A stretch of DNA of 54,200 bases from Clavulina sp. PMI_390 (GCA_015039315.1 WIDE01000042.1:214248-268447), one strand, 5' to 3'; counted from the first letter of the stretch, positions 33,980 through 46,300 are shown. The notes: generated by a model not told the origin, from the sequence alone. A program made the numbers and translations.

Positions 33980-34600
33980 TCATGAGGATTCCTGACTTAT
34001 TCCGTCCACAGTCGTGACCAACACTGGTTGCCAGGATCCAAGGGCGAGAGACCCTTCTGATGTCGAGTGGTAATCGGCGTGAAATGTCCAGTGAGAGTGC
34101 GCCTGGTCGCTTGCCATGTTCTTGACGGCGGTGAGAAATAGCGGGGGCTCCAATGCGTCTAACAAGCTAATACCATCAGATACTCAGGTTCAGTTCGCTC
34201 CTCACGCCAGCAGCGCCAAAATGCTCACGCCCAAGCGGATGCTATAGTGCTCATCAGTCATACCGAGCTCTTGGGCTAGCATGAACGGCAATTGGAGCGA
34301 TGATCTGCAAGTATGAACCTCTAAGGCTCGGAGTTTCTCGGCGGCTCGGAGCAGTAGCGAAGATCTCATCGACTGGATTATTGATGGAGTGGCAACGTCT
34401 TCATCCATTGATCGTTCGTTATTCCGGCGGCTCTATATACTGTATCACAGTCATGTGTAAGGCACAGTGGACTAGTTATGAAAGGATCGGCGCGGTTTGA
34501 GCATATAGACTGGCTGGTGGAGTGAGAGTTGTTTTCAGCGCTATTCCTACGATCATGATCATTAAAATTTCTGAACACCGAGGATCAAGCTGGAAGCAAT
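33980..34600. repeat. Downstream block shared by units B and C
   Basis: Aligns in the same orientation with 39170-39800. Landmarks: GACCAACACTGG/GACCAACATGG, CATGTTCTTGACGGCGG/ATATGTTCTTGGCGGCAG, AATGCGTC, and TGATCGTTCGTTATTCCGG (34401/39587). On the minus strand the pair share FLTAVKNMA/FLAAAKNIS and MLAQELGM/MLAEELCM, so a degraded coding gene, not recognised, lies here. Confidence 0.65.
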
Positions 34601-37140
34601 TTTGTTCCCTTTTTGCCCGAGCACGTTTGACCTAATATATGGCCGGTTCTAGACATACTATGTTGGAAAAGGATGGAAGTAACACTAAAGAACTCCGGCC
34701 TATTAACGAGGCTCTTGATGCCTAATACAATACCATTCATTACACATACACCTCTGCTTCGATACGGGGGATCAAGAGCCAAGAGGGATGTCCTGTCTGA
34801 ATGGTGAGTACATGTGACGGACAAAACGTCGTCGAAGAGATGAAACAAATTAATCAACTTGGCTACAAACAAGTTCGCCCCAAGAAGGACATGAGTCATC
34901 CGAGAGGATCGAGAATCAATCTCATAGCGTTGGACCAGGAGAATCTAATATGAGAGCTTGAATCGTAATAGTCCCCCCTCGAGTAGAGACTGAGAACCCT
35001 AAATAGGCTATTATAAATGTCTAACTGAATAGGCCCGCTTAGCTTATCCGCTCGAGGCCGAGGAATAGCCCAAGGTGTGGAGTGATTACCATAGTTGGCA
35101 TCAATAGAAGCACAGGTAACGTCCGTACTAAACTATGTCAAAGATTCAGTTAAATGTCTGTTCAGATTGGAAATTCATCTAAACAGCTTGAGAGGCTCGA
35201 TATCACCCCAACAGTCGGAGCGGGTAAACTTACCTGCTTGTCCCCCAGTCGCCTTTCCCGCTGACATCTTCACCGAGAAAAACTAAATCAACGCGCTCGT
35301 TTGCGGCGATAACGCGCACTGTGATTTCTATTTATGAAGCTCATCCTAAGTGGCTGGATTTCTAGCCAATTTGTCAGCCTCCCATATACTCCTACGAATC
35401 TGGAAATCAATCCAGTTCGCGCCTCATACATATCCCACCGAATCCGCTAAGGTACGTTACGTTGCTCGAACGGTTTTATGAAGCTCGTTAAAGCCATACA
35501 AGCTCACCCATAACTGAAGTTCGCCCACTATGGTCACAATCCGTGGCCGCACCAGATATTGGTGTGAACTCGTCTCCGTATGATAACTCTTGTACCTCAG
35601 CTGCTCCTATATCGGCGTCGTGCATGAGCAGACCCTATAATGAGTCACAAGTGATATCCAAATGTGATCGCCACCCCGTCTCATAGTATTCTTCTAACAG
35701 CGCTACTCAGAATTTTCGTGAGAGCAGCTGTTGTGCCGTGTCCCTGGTCACTATTCGTCTCTTTCGATAGTGAGACATCCCGTATACTTGCGTGAAGTCT
35801 ATGTGGTGGATGGTTTAAAGGCACAGAGGCCCGATGACAAGCGGAAACGCGCTGGTGTTGTGTTTGATCATCTGCTAGGAGACTCAATTAGCGTTGGCCA
35901 GTTTCTGGCCATGGTCTTGTATCTTTACCTCCTCAAAGAGGTAGATAAGACCTACCATTCAAAGCTCAGCACCTCTCTCCCTATCGGCATCGTTCCCGCA
36001 GCGTCCATGTGTCCATATATTCTCGCCATTGCAAGTTCACAGTTTTCACTCCCTCACCTTACTTCCAGCTTTCACTATTATCCCTTTTTCATGGAATAGC
36101 CCTGTGATCGCCATTTTGTGTCTGTGGCTGATACCAGTTGGCTGCCTCCAGCGCCTATCAAGTCTTCGACATTCGGAGTTATCATCAGTGATTCTCAGAA
36201 TATGGACGATGTTCGCATCAAGTTATTCACGTCTGATCGGCCGGAGGGTTCTTTGTTGCTCAAATATCACACTGAATACAGTGCATTCGGGATAATCGGA
36301 TTTTCGCCGTTGAGTCACGCACGCTGCGCTTGTCAGGCACATGAAGGGCCACGTTGGAGCAGCTGAAAACATCCATACAGCACGCCAGATTAAGACAAGA
36401 TAGCTACATGAGCAACTTTAGGTAAGACTCCCGCCTACTGACCACTACCTACCCCTTCAGATCCAGAAAAGCACTGGTCAGAAATAAAGCTTACGAACGG
36501 CGAGAACCTCCGCCATCAGCCAACATGAGCATCCGCAGCAGAGGAAGCAGTTGTGCTCTCAGATGACGATCATTAAACTCACGTGCTATTCGCAGGCTTA
36601 TTAGGCTTCGCGGAGATCACAAAGCTAGCCAGGCTGCAGGAGGAAATGCGATCTATCTCATGTATTAGAGGATTTCTAGGTTGCTATTGCTGAGATATCT
36701 CTCCCGGGCAAGCTATTGTGTAGTATCATTATTGCAGCACGCCGGCGGAAGGATATATTCTGACAATCATGCCGCATTAATGTTGCTGATCCTGTAAAAC
36801 AAACCAATCAATCTTTCTGAGTCCACCATGGCGGCGTAGAGCTGCTGCGGGGCTTGAGGAATTCTGCACGTAAATTTAATCGAATTCTACTCTCATTGTT
36901 CGTCTCAATGGTATGCAAGTGGTGGGCAAACAGGAGACAATCGGGGACCGGGCGCTTGCCGCCGCTACCGACGTGCGCACTTGTCATCCTCTCCACATCT
37001 CCACACGAAACTTCGAGGAAGAGGGCGTAAGGGAGTCTCGAGAGCGGATCGTTTACATCCACATTGAAACGACCGTCCCAAGCCCTGATCGGCACGGCGC
37101 AAAGACCTCGACGCTCTCGACATCACTCAACATAGATCAC
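34601..37140. other. Gene-poor stretch upstream of abfB copy 3
   Basis: Contains open frames at 35731-36099 and 36118-36366 on the plus strand with plausible but unrecognised protein text (for example SSTFGVIISDSQNMDDVRI). They have no clear start, splice or paralogue support. I could not find a kinase passenger fragment here, unlike in the other three units. Confidence 0.35.
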
Positions 37141-37145
37141 TCTGG

Positions 37146-37277
37146 CGGCGTCAATTTCGAGAGTAATCAAGATAAAATGTTGCGTGCTTCTTGCTCTTCA
37201 AGAGAATGCATCTCTGCTGGAGCACATGATGGGTCAGCCACGGACCATTCACACCCGCTACTCACTGGGGTATATAA
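37146..37277 (+). promoter_or_regulatory. abfB copy 3 promoter
   Basis: CGGCGTCAATTTC at 37146 and TATATAA at 37271-37277, 239 bp before the ATG. The middle block GAGCACATGATGGGTCAG is conserved. Confidence 0.7.
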
Positions 37278-37509
37278 TACGCTCATTCATGGAACAGTCA
37301 GAGGCGGGAGGCTCTCTCTTTTGTGGCCGCAGTGAGTTTTCTTCCCTACTATTGATACATCTTCACAACTTACCCTTCCGCTACTCTGGGCCGATCACTA
37401 GAATCGAGCAGTAGCTCCTATCCATTGGCAACACCAATACTGACGCTGCGGGCTCACTGTGGACATACACAATCTTCCAATCCCCCCCTTGCGCCAAAAG
37501 TCATCAGCC

Positions 37510-39030
37510 ATGCTTACTCCTACGACTCTCCGGCGCCCTCGCATTCTCGCTCTAGGTCTCGCTTCGATGACCTCTTTCGTTGCCGCTGGGCCTTGCGATA
37601 TCTACAATGCGGCCGGCAACACCTGCATGGCTGCCCATAGCACCACTCGTGCCTTGTACAGTGCCTACAGCGGCTCGCTCTACCAGGTCAAACGAGGCTC
37701 TGATAACACCACGACCGACATCGCGCCAGTCTCCGCTGGCGGTGTCGCCAACGCCGCAGCGCAAGACTCGTTCTGCGCAAGCACCACCTGCCTGATCAGC
37801 ATAATATACGACCAGTCTGGTCATGGCAATCATGTCACTCAAGCTCCGGGCGGTGCCTTCAGTGGCAAGGACGCCAATGGGTATGACAACTTGTCTAGTG
37901 CCACCGGTGCGCCAGTTACCCTTAACGGGGCGAAGGCGTACGGTGTATTCATCCACCCCGGCGCTGGTTATCGTAACGACGCCACAAATGGCATTGCTAC
38001 AGGTGACACGGCCGAGGGCATGTATGCTGTCCTCGATGGAACTCACTATAATGACGCGTGCTGTTTTGACTATGGCAATGCTGAGCCTACCGTGACCGAT
38101 ACAGGTAACGGGCACATGGAGGCTATTTACTTCGGCGATCGGACCGTCTCGGGGTTCGGAGCAGGGAATGGCCCTTGGGTCATGGTCGACCTCGAGAACG
38201 GCCTGTACTCTGGCTCAGTCCGGGGTAACAACACTGCCAATCCGTCCCAAACTTCCCGGTTCGTCACCGCAGCTGTCAAAGGCGAGCCTAATCAGTGGGC
38301 CATCCGTGGTGGGAATTCTGCGTCCGGTGCGTTGGCGACGTACTGGAGTGGTGCACGACCGTCTACTGGGGGTTACAATCCGATGAGTAAGGAGGGAGCG
38401 ATTGTCCTCGGGGTCGGCGGCGATAACAGTAACGGAGGCCAAGGCACGTTTTACGAGGGTGCAATGCTGTCCGGATATCCGTCCGATGCCACCGAGAACT
38501 CGGTGCAGGCCAACATTGTGGCCGCCGGATACGCTGCAACGTCGCTGACCAGTGGCCCAGCGCTGACTGTTGGTTCCACGGTCTCTTTCCACGTCACCAC
38601 CCCGGGGTACACCAATCGCTACATCTCTCACACTGGCACGACGGTGAACACTCAGGTTCTTTCATCATCGAACACTTCTGCACTCAGGGAGGCGGCCAGT
38701 TGGACGGTGGTGACTGGCCTCGGCAATAGTGCATGCTTCTCATTCGAGTCCGTCGATACGCCAGGCAGCTACATCCGACACTCCAGTCTTGAACTACTAG
38801 TCAACGCTAATGATGGCACACAACTTTTCCACGAAGATGCAACATACTGCCCAATTGCTGGCCTCAGCGGCACCGGGAACTCGCTCCGCTCATGGAGCTA
38901 CCCCACACGCTACTGGCGTCACTACGGCGGTATCCTCTATATTGCAAGCAATGGCGGCGTGCATACGTTCGACGCGCCTGCGTTGTTCAACAACGATGTG
39001 ACGTTCTTGGTGGAGACGTCCCTTTATTAA
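37510..39030 (+). CDS. abfB: abfB copy 3, alpha-L-arabinofuranosidase GH54/CBM42
   Basis: Intact, intronless, 506 residues. The start at 37510 is the Met-Leu-Thr-Pro shared by all copies; an upstream in-frame ATG at 37459 is unlikely. Nucleophile Glu229 (VDLENGLYSG) and acid/base Asp305 (GVGGDNSNG) are present. It is the most divergent copy: PGGAFSGKDANG replaces the PPGGxxxGPD loop, ETxxHDTG is changed to EPTVTDTG, and an extra Thr lies in PSTGGYNPMSK. This may indicate a somewhat different substrate fit, or simply age. The CBM42 domain is complete. Confidence 0.96.
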   Translation: MLTPTTLRRPRILALGLASMTSFVAAGPCDIYNAAGNTCMAAHSTTRALYSAYSGSLYQVKRGSDNTTTDIAPVSAGGVANAAAQDSFCASTTCLISIIYDQSGHGNHVTQAPGGAFSGKDANGYDNLSSATGAPVTLNGAKAYGVFIHPGAGYRNDATNGIATGDTAEGMYAVLDGTHYNDACCFDYGNAEPTVTDTGNGHMEAIYFGDRTVSGFGAGNGPWVMVDLENGLYSGSVRGNNTANPSQTSRFVTAAVKGEPNQWAIRGGNSASGALATYWSGARPSTGGYNPMSKEGAIVLGVGGDNSNGGQGTFYEGAMLSGYPSDATENSVQANIVAAGYAATSLTSGPALTVGSTVSFHVTTPGYTNRYISHTGTTVNTQVLSSSNTSALREAASWTVVTGLGNSACFSFESVDTPGSYIRHSSLELLVNANDGTQLFHEDATYCPIAGLSGTGNSLRSWSYPTRYWRHYGGILYIASNGGVHTFDAPALFNNDVTFLVETSLY

Positions 39031-39169
39031 GTACATGTGATACTTGTAAACTGATACGCTTTTGTTTTGTGATCGCGTCGTGCCCAATGTATTTACTCTC
39101 TGGCTCATTCACTGACCATCGAATTAAAAGTGTGAAATTATGATAAAGATTATCGACTTCTGGTTCTCT

Positions 39170-39800
39170 CCGCAGCTCCTGACCCCCATCGTGTGACCAA
39201 CATGGACTGCGAAAGTTCAAGGGAGACAAAACCTCATAATCCTTTCCAGTGCTGCTCCAGACCAAGTTTGCAGTGAGGTGAGGGCGCGCACAACAGCTTG
39301 ATATGTTCTTGGCGGCAGCTAGAAACGTCGGGCATGCTAATGCGTCCACCGGGCTGACGCACCATCGGCCATTCCGGCTCCGTCCGCTCCTTTTGCACCC
39401 TGACAGGGATGACGTGCTCGTACCAAAGTGGGTCGTGTTCATTATTCATACAAAGCTCTTCGGCTAGCATGTACGTCTGCTGGTAAGATCACTGACAATT
39501 GTGATGTTGGAAGGTCTGGAGGTCCTCAGCGGCCCACAGCTCTAACGAAGACTGGCTCATTAATGAGCCGCTCACTTATTCGTCCACTGATCGTTCGTTA
39601 TTCCGGTACCATATCTGTAGATTATTCCGCAGTACTCGTTGTGTGCAAGTAATAAAAACTGGTGATGAAAGGGTCGGTGGCAGTTTGAGTATACGGACTG
39701 GTTCGGGCTGATTTCGTCAGCTAAAAAGTTCTACCTCAGCACTATGAATGCTGATGCGACCAGAATAGTTTAATATGCTGAGCACCGAGGAGTAATCATT
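39170..39800. repeat. Downstream block shared by units C and B
   Basis: Counterpart of 33980-34600. The minus-strand frame at 39234-39470 (MLAEELCMNNEHDPLWYEHV) is longer than the unit-B version, which suggests unit C keeps more of the lost gene. Confidence 0.6.
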
Positions 39801-41456
39801 GTGTTGCGCGCTGCCTTGGTATATGGACGATCAGGTGTTGGGTGGCCAGCTTGGGGTGACAGCCCCGCTATTTTAGGTATCTAGTGATGGGTGAGAGATG
39901 GAGGGTTCATATGTGTGTATCATTAGCACTCTGAGCGTTATCGTATAAAGATTTGCAGGATAGCGACGAGATGGACAGACGAGCAGGTAAGACGAGTTAA
40001 AAGCAGCGAGGGCAGTTTCTCAATCTTGTTGGCATCGTATAGTTCATAAAATCTCATTGCAGGGAATTGTGAGAGAGTCATGGGGCTATTCAGCATGTAA
40101 GCGAGTCGAGTCAAAGCCGCTATCCACCAGCGGGGCAGAAAGAAACGGCGTCTGCGCCCAGAGATGGAAGGTTTTCAGTGCTATTTATGTGACTCGCTTG
40201 CACGGGGCCATTACTTAGTGACGACCTGCTAACTGACGCTTTTCGGAAGTACTTTGGTAACAACTCAGATGCTTCTGGAGGAGAATGAGCACCCTCACGC
40301 TCTTTGGTGTGGCGGACAGCAGATGAAAATCTTTATGGAGAGGTCGGCATAGATGATAGGAATACCCTAGGAGGCGAAGATGTGGGAGACGGATGACTCG
40401 CCCGAGGAGATTCCGTCAACAGTGCCAGCAAGGGCGAGCAGATCGTGTGACAGCATGACAAGTCACTTCCACTCGTCCTCTCACGGTCAGCACAAGAGAG
40501 GGTGCTCGAAGTCTTCAAGGGAGCTCTCTCGAAAGTTTGAGTAATGAGCTATCCTGCAGTGGTCTAATCCACTCTATGACCTATGAACGAGGTGTACAGC
40601 AGTCGTGACGAAGAAACAGAGCTTTACGGGTTTGCTACGATTGATGCCAATAGCGAAGAGGAGCTGTATGCGATTCGGTTTCGACACTAGGTGTGGCCCT
40701 CATCTCTCCCTTCCTTCCTAACTTATCGCGAGCATCCGACAGCGAGTGGAAATGCTGACTCAGTATATATGTGATCTACATCCAAGCTGCGAGGACGGGA
40801 ATGAGACTGCGTGGACCACTCGTCGGCCCGGTGGCCTGTTGAGCCCGTACCCACATCTCCTCACAAAGCTTTGAGTAGGAGTGCGTAAGAGAGTACTACA
40901 AGCGAAATGACTACAGCGACAATGACCCGTCTACTGGGCCACTGGTCTGCGGCACTATCTGCTCCGTTCCCCATTTAGGCTGACAAGCCGAGGAGACAAT
41001 AGTTGCTCATTCCCCAAAGCTCTCCGGTTAGCCTGGGAACTCTGGGAGGATATCCCACTACTCGGCACCTCTTATGCTTGAGGTGCTCTCCCGGCCCGGG
41101 GAATGCAATGACGCTCTCATTCGAGGGCCGGGTGAGGCTTCTTCGAGAATCGTCGGCTCCTCCGGCCCTCCCGTACAATACACTGCCTTTACAGATGGAT
41201 TCTTAAGAATCGGTAACGGCGGGAGCTGTATGCTCCCATGATCTATGGTCTGACTGCCAGCAAAGCGTTGGGCGTAACTGTTCATGCGATCACGAATCAT
41301 GACCCTTCGATTTTTCCGGAAGTCAAGGTATACATTTAAACTTTGCAACCCATACATCAAGGTGACCATGTTCATATATAAGTGACCACGCCAAGCCCTC
41401 GCCGGCACAGTGCGAAGACTAACATTCTTGATATCACTAAACATAGAACACTCCAG
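39801..41456. other. Upstream part of unit D
   Basis: Kinase passenger at 40352-40440. Then 40636-40900 aligns with 25841-26060 and 31601-31830 (TTTCGACACTAGGTGTGGC / CATCC-type text), marking the shared unit. The 40975-41206 segment has a short frame with no recognised content. No intact gene seen. Confidence 0.45.
40352..40440 (-). pseudogene. Dephospho-CoA kinase pseudogene D
   Basis: About 90 bp matching parent 8943-9033, the 5' end of exon 2: GGCGAAGATGTGGGAGACGG, ATGACTCGCCCGAGG and ATTCCG encode the P-loop region. It stops at the exon-2 boundary and is a passenger fragment only. Confidence 0.8.
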
Positions 41457-41612
41457 CGGCGTCAATATCTCTTCTGTACCTGGTCCAGTAGGTTCGAGTC
41501 GACCTAAAAATATCTTGCTTGCTTCTTATCCTCCGAGAAAATTTGCCTCTGGTGGAGCACATGATGGACGAGTGACCAACCCTTCAGTCCCTCTACTCTG
41601 AGAGGTATATAA
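41457..41612 (+). promoter_or_regulatory. abfB copy 4 promoter
   Basis: CGGCGTCAATATC at 41457 and TATATAA at 41606-41612, 204 bp before the ATG. The middle block GGAGCACATGATGGACGAG is conserved. Confidence 0.7.
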
Positions 41613-41809
41613 CGCACTCGTTCATGAAACGGTCAGAGTCAAGAACCTCACTCTGTGGAGCGTAGTGAGTCTCTCTCCCACTATTGGTGCAGTTCTACGA
41701 CTTACCTCGTTTCCCTGGCTTGATCACTCGAATCGACCAGTAGCTCTCAGGACTTACCGTGCCTATACACAATACTCATAACCTGCCCTGACGCCAAAAT
41801 TCGTCAGCC

Positions 41810-43327
41810 ATGCTTACTCCCGCGAAACTCCGTCGCCCTCGCACCCTCGCTCTTGGTATCGCTAGCATGACCTCTCTCGTTGCCGCTGGGCCTTGTGATA
41901 TCTATGGCGCCGCTGGGAACACTTGCATGGCTGCCCACAGTACCACTCGTGCCTTGTACAGTGCCTACAGCGGTTCACTCTACCAGGTCAAACGCGGCTC
42001 TGATAACACCACGACCACCATCTCGCCAGTCTCCGCCGGCGGCGTAGCCAACGCCGCAGCGCAAGACTCGTTCTGCTCTGGCACCACTTGCCTGATCAGC
42101 ATCATCTACGACCAATCCGGCCATGGAAATCACCTCACTCAAGCTCCACCTGGTGGCTTCAGCGGCCCAGATGGTAGTGGGTACGACAACTTAGCCAGCG
42201 CCACTGGCGCGCCAGTCACACTCAACGGAGCGAAGGCCTACGGTGTATTCATGCACCCTGGCTCTGGTTATCGTAACGACGCCACGAACGGTATCGCTAC
42301 CGGTGACACTGCCGAGGGCATTTACGCTGTCCTCGATGGAACTCACTATAATGGTGCGTGCTGTTACGACTACGGCAACGGCGAGACCAGTGCACACGAT
42401 ACCGGTAACGGGCATATGGAGGCCATTTACTTCGGTACTAGCACCAGCTGGGGCACCGGCTCGGGCAGTGGCCCTTGGATCATGGCCGACCTCGAGAACG
42501 GCCTGTTCTCTGGCTCAAGCGCGGGCCAGAACACTGCCGACCCGTCCATCTCTTACCGATTCGTCACTGCGGCTGTCAAAGGCGAATCGAACCAGTGGGC
42601 TATCCGCGGTGGAAACGCTGTGTCCGGCTCGTTGTCGACCTACTGGAGTGGTGTGCGCCCGTCTGGGGGCTACAACCCGATGAGCAAGGAGGGAGCCATC
42701 ATCCTTGGAATCGGCGGTGATAACAGTAACGGGGCCCAAGGCACGTTCCACGAGGGCGCGATGGTGTCTGGATATCCGTCCGACGCGACCGAGAACTCGG
42801 TGCAGGCTAACATCGTGGCAGCTGGATACGCTGCGGGATCGCTGACCAGTGGCACGACGCTCACTGTTGGCTCCAAGGTCTCATTCCACGTCACCACCTC
42901 CGGGTACACCGATCGGTACATCTCACACACTGGCACGACCGTGAACACCCAGGTTACGTCATCGTCTAGCACTGCTGCACTCAGAGAGGCGGCTAGTTGG
43001 ACGGTTGTGACCGGCCTTGGTAACAGTGCCTGTTTCTCGTTTGAGTCGGTCGACACGTCAGGTAGCTACATCCGACACTCCGGTTTCGAGCTATACCTCG
43101 CTACCAACGATGGTACGCAGCTTTTCCACGAAGACGCGACATTCTGCCCGATCTCTGGGCTCAGTGGTACTGGGTCCTCGCTTCGCTCGTGGAGCTATCC
43201 CACCCGCTACTGGCGTCACTACAACGATATTCTCTATATTGCGAGCCAAGGCGGCGTGCACACGTTTGATGCGACGGCCGTGTTTGTTAACGATGTAACG
43301 TTCCTGATCGAGTCGTCGCTCGCTTGA
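41810..43327 (+). CDS. abfB: abfB copy 4, alpha-L-arabinofuranosidase GH54/CBM42
   Basis: Intact, intronless, 505 residues. Signal peptide to about residue 26, then GPCDIYGAAGNTC. Nucleophile Glu229 (ADLENGLFSG) and acid/base Asp304 (GIGGDNSNG) are present. The insert TSTSWGTGSGSGPW and the loop DPSISYRFVTAAVKG resemble the classical Aspergillus AbfB, so this may be the copy nearest the ancestral form (inference). The CBM42 domain is complete, ending LIESSLA. Last copy of the tandem series. Confidence 0.96.
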   Translation: MLTPAKLRRPRTLALGIASMTSLVAAGPCDIYGAAGNTCMAAHSTTRALYSAYSGSLYQVKRGSDNTTTTISPVSAGGVANAAAQDSFCSGTTCLISIIYDQSGHGNHLTQAPPGGFSGPDGSGYDNLASATGAPVTLNGAKAYGVFMHPGSGYRNDATNGIATGDTAEGIYAVLDGTHYNGACCYDYGNGETSAHDTGNGHMEAIYFGTSTSWGTGSGSGPWIMADLENGLFSGSSAGQNTADPSISYRFVTAAVKGESNQWAIRGGNAVSGSLSTYWSGVRPSGGYNPMSKEGAIILGIGGDNSNGAQGTFHEGAMVSGYPSDATENSVQANIVAAGYAAGSLTSGTTLTVGSKVSFHVTTSGYTDRYISHTGTTVNTQVTSSSSTAALREAASWTVVTGLGNSACFSFESVDTSGSYIRHSGFELYLATNDGTQLFHEDATFCPISGLSGTGSSLRSWSYPTRYWRHYNDILYIASQGGVHTFDATAVFVNDVTFLIESSLA

Positions 43328-46300
43328 GTAGTATTTGCTTGTACATTCATACCACACTGTTCTTTGATCGCGCTTTGCACAATACATTCACTTTTTTGCT
43401 CATTGTTTTGACGAAGGGATCTAGCGTCTGGTATTTACTGGTGAAGAGTGCATCCATCCGCCGAGCGAATGAGCTGGACCATAGATATGTAGGGTGCGCT
43501 GCAAACTGATGTTTCAGAGTTTTCCAGCTGCTGTATGAATGGCAAGGAGATTTCGAAAGCCAGCTGGATTAGATTGATGACCGGGAGCGACATGATGTTA
43601 GTTCTCGCAAAACGAGGGAGAGGCAAAGACAGAGGCACATATGCTGTCAAAGAGAGAAGAAGCCGAGCTGAGTAAGAAAGCGGTGCCGCGCCTAGTGCTA
43701 TCAAACGACCACGAATACGGCGAGAGAGAAGGTGTGTGCATTTATGTCGAGGCTACCGATCCGATTCTGTAAAAGCGGCGGCATATGTGGATACTGTAAC
43801 GACGTGGCACGATTGCGAATTTCGGAGCTTGAGAGCGTCTATGATACGCGGGCTCATAATGAACATGGCGACACTGGGGGGAGGCGACATCTAAAGGAGG
43901 CTCACTCTATCGCAGAAATGCTCTCATGATCGAAAATAATTTGGGGAATAAAAATGCAGACGAGGACTTGGCAGCAGACAGGAAGAGGAAGAGGGGCGGG
44001 GGCGGCGTGCGCTGCTATAAGAGCTAATGAAGACGCATCTGCTTTCTCGGCCCTCATTCGAGTTGATGGATGTCGATGATAGCTGACATCGATGACATAG
44101 ACACATCGCTCACGAATCGTTTACAGGACTCTGTTGTAACCCATCATCTGATGGATCTGGTGTCTCTCTCTGAGGTCTTGCTGAAGACTATCATTGAACG
44201 GACCTATGTCTGCCACTACGCCGTCCCTTGGGCAAACGCTTGCAAGCTTGGGCCCTAGTAAGCCCACTGAATTGCTTCCCGTACGGTCTGGGCATAGGAA
44301 CAATGACTGCATCCACGAGAGGGTCGAAGATATGGGGGCAGAGAGGAAAAGTATAGGGAGGGGAGAGATGATGCAGCGGCTGATAATGAGCTGGGTGAGT
44401 CAGCGCGTCCGGACGCGCTTACTCTTTTTCGCACCAACGCACGAGAACGACACTTCAGATGCTTAATGAGTTAGTGTTCATTCCACTCCCTCGTCTGACG
44501 TTCTCCCTCTGATGGAAAGGTATAAGGTAAGTGCGTATTTCAGTAGAAGACGGAGAGAGAGAGAGCGTTATCGGGGTGAAGGAAATTCTGTCATGCAGGG
44601 AGCAACTGCGTCATCTGGATATGGTGAAGGGATATATGATATGGTCTGACGCTGGTAAAAATTATGGCATGAAGCGGTGGAACGGAGAAGACAGAACACC
44701 TTGTACATACCTGAAGCCTGAAGTGTAGTGTTACATGGTACCCAAGCATATGTTTGGTCAGGCTCTGGGCTGTCAACTAGCTCTTCCTGGACTCACATCG
44801 TCGGTGGGCGCGAATCGACGCATTTTGACTGCATCCCCGGTGGGAGAGGATTGGGCAAGGGTCGAATGTGCGGTCTCGACCTGAGGAATACGACGCACAA
44901 CAGACTCAAGCACTCGAATGTGGCTCTGGGTGGCAGCGAAGGGCTCGAGTCCCCAGCGAGTGTCAAGGTGGTGATATCCGCCTCTCGCCAGTAGCAGCGG
45001 TCTGTGCGTCATCGACTACAACGCTCACATTGTGTAGAAGAACATTGATAGGGCCAAGTACCGCCGAGGTGAACGATCATGCGCGCCTAGCCTGCACAGA
45101 GGTCACCAATGCACGCGAGCAGGTCAACATTGTCGAGATTGTAGTATATCGCGATGATGGTGGGCGTGTTGCTCACAGTGAACTCTTAGATACCATGTTC
45201 TGCCACCGTAGCAAAATTGTTCCCTAACTGTTCTAATACCTTTCTCTCCGCGCGGGCTGCGTGGCGGAAGCCGATGGACGCGTCGTGGGTAGGCAAAGCA
45301 GACGGCGAGGTGATAGGGGTGACTCCTATATTGGATAGGTGCCGCCGGTATGATGGGGCTGCGATGGTTACGTGGTCAGCTTGGGTAGAGGCATCCATGA
45401 GGGAGCTAGCAGTGCTGAATTGTGAAGCCTCAGCCGCCCCGCCGGGTTGCTGCTCCCTACGGTAGGGTTAGCAAGTAGGCGCGACGATCTGGTTGCTGCA
45501 ACGAGGGGCTATTGGTGAGACGTATCAAGGGATATGGGGGACGAGACAGTGAGCTTGAGAGTAGTGTAGCTGCCGCGTCTGAGCTCAAGGAAGTGTTGGG
45601 CGACGGCACCTGTCTCAATGCGGGGGAGCAGGATGAAGCTCTACGAGTCAGGATATAATGTCCGTTTCGCTGAGAGTCGGAGTACTGCGTTTTAGCCACA
45701 AACAAAGCAGAAAGGAGAGGGTTGTAGTGGAAGTATGTAGGAAAATGCACGGTTGGCGAGCGAACGGGTGAGCGCGGAAAGTGGCATCAAACAACAGTAT
45801 GGTATGACAGATGTCTACTTGTGACGGCCGAGCAGAGTGACGGTTGAGATAAAGTACTAAGTAGCGAGCTGCTTGGGGGCGCCACCTTTTAGAACGGTGA
45901 TGGATGTTTGGCACGGCTTCATCTGAATTCATTTCGATATTGATTTAAGCGTGGTGATTCTCCAGGAGCAGCAAGACCTACATAGTCATCCAGGTAATTG
46001 GTCGACCAAATTCAAAATTCGTGTTCTCGAGCATTGAATCTCCACAGATACACCTATTTGCCTCGCAAAAATCTCTACTTCTTTTTTCAGGATTCGCCAT
46101 GCTTGGAGCTGTTTGATTACTCTAGCCATGCACCTATATATTGGCTCTTTCTCTCATAACTTATTCTGGTATTGTGTGTGCACAGGGAATTACACAACCG
46201 TGGTCGCATATCTATGTTGAGCGTTGATGGCATTTCATTTCCACCGTCGTCGATTGGGACCGCTGCCATGAGCCTATGATTTGTTAGGCCTGCCCCGTTG

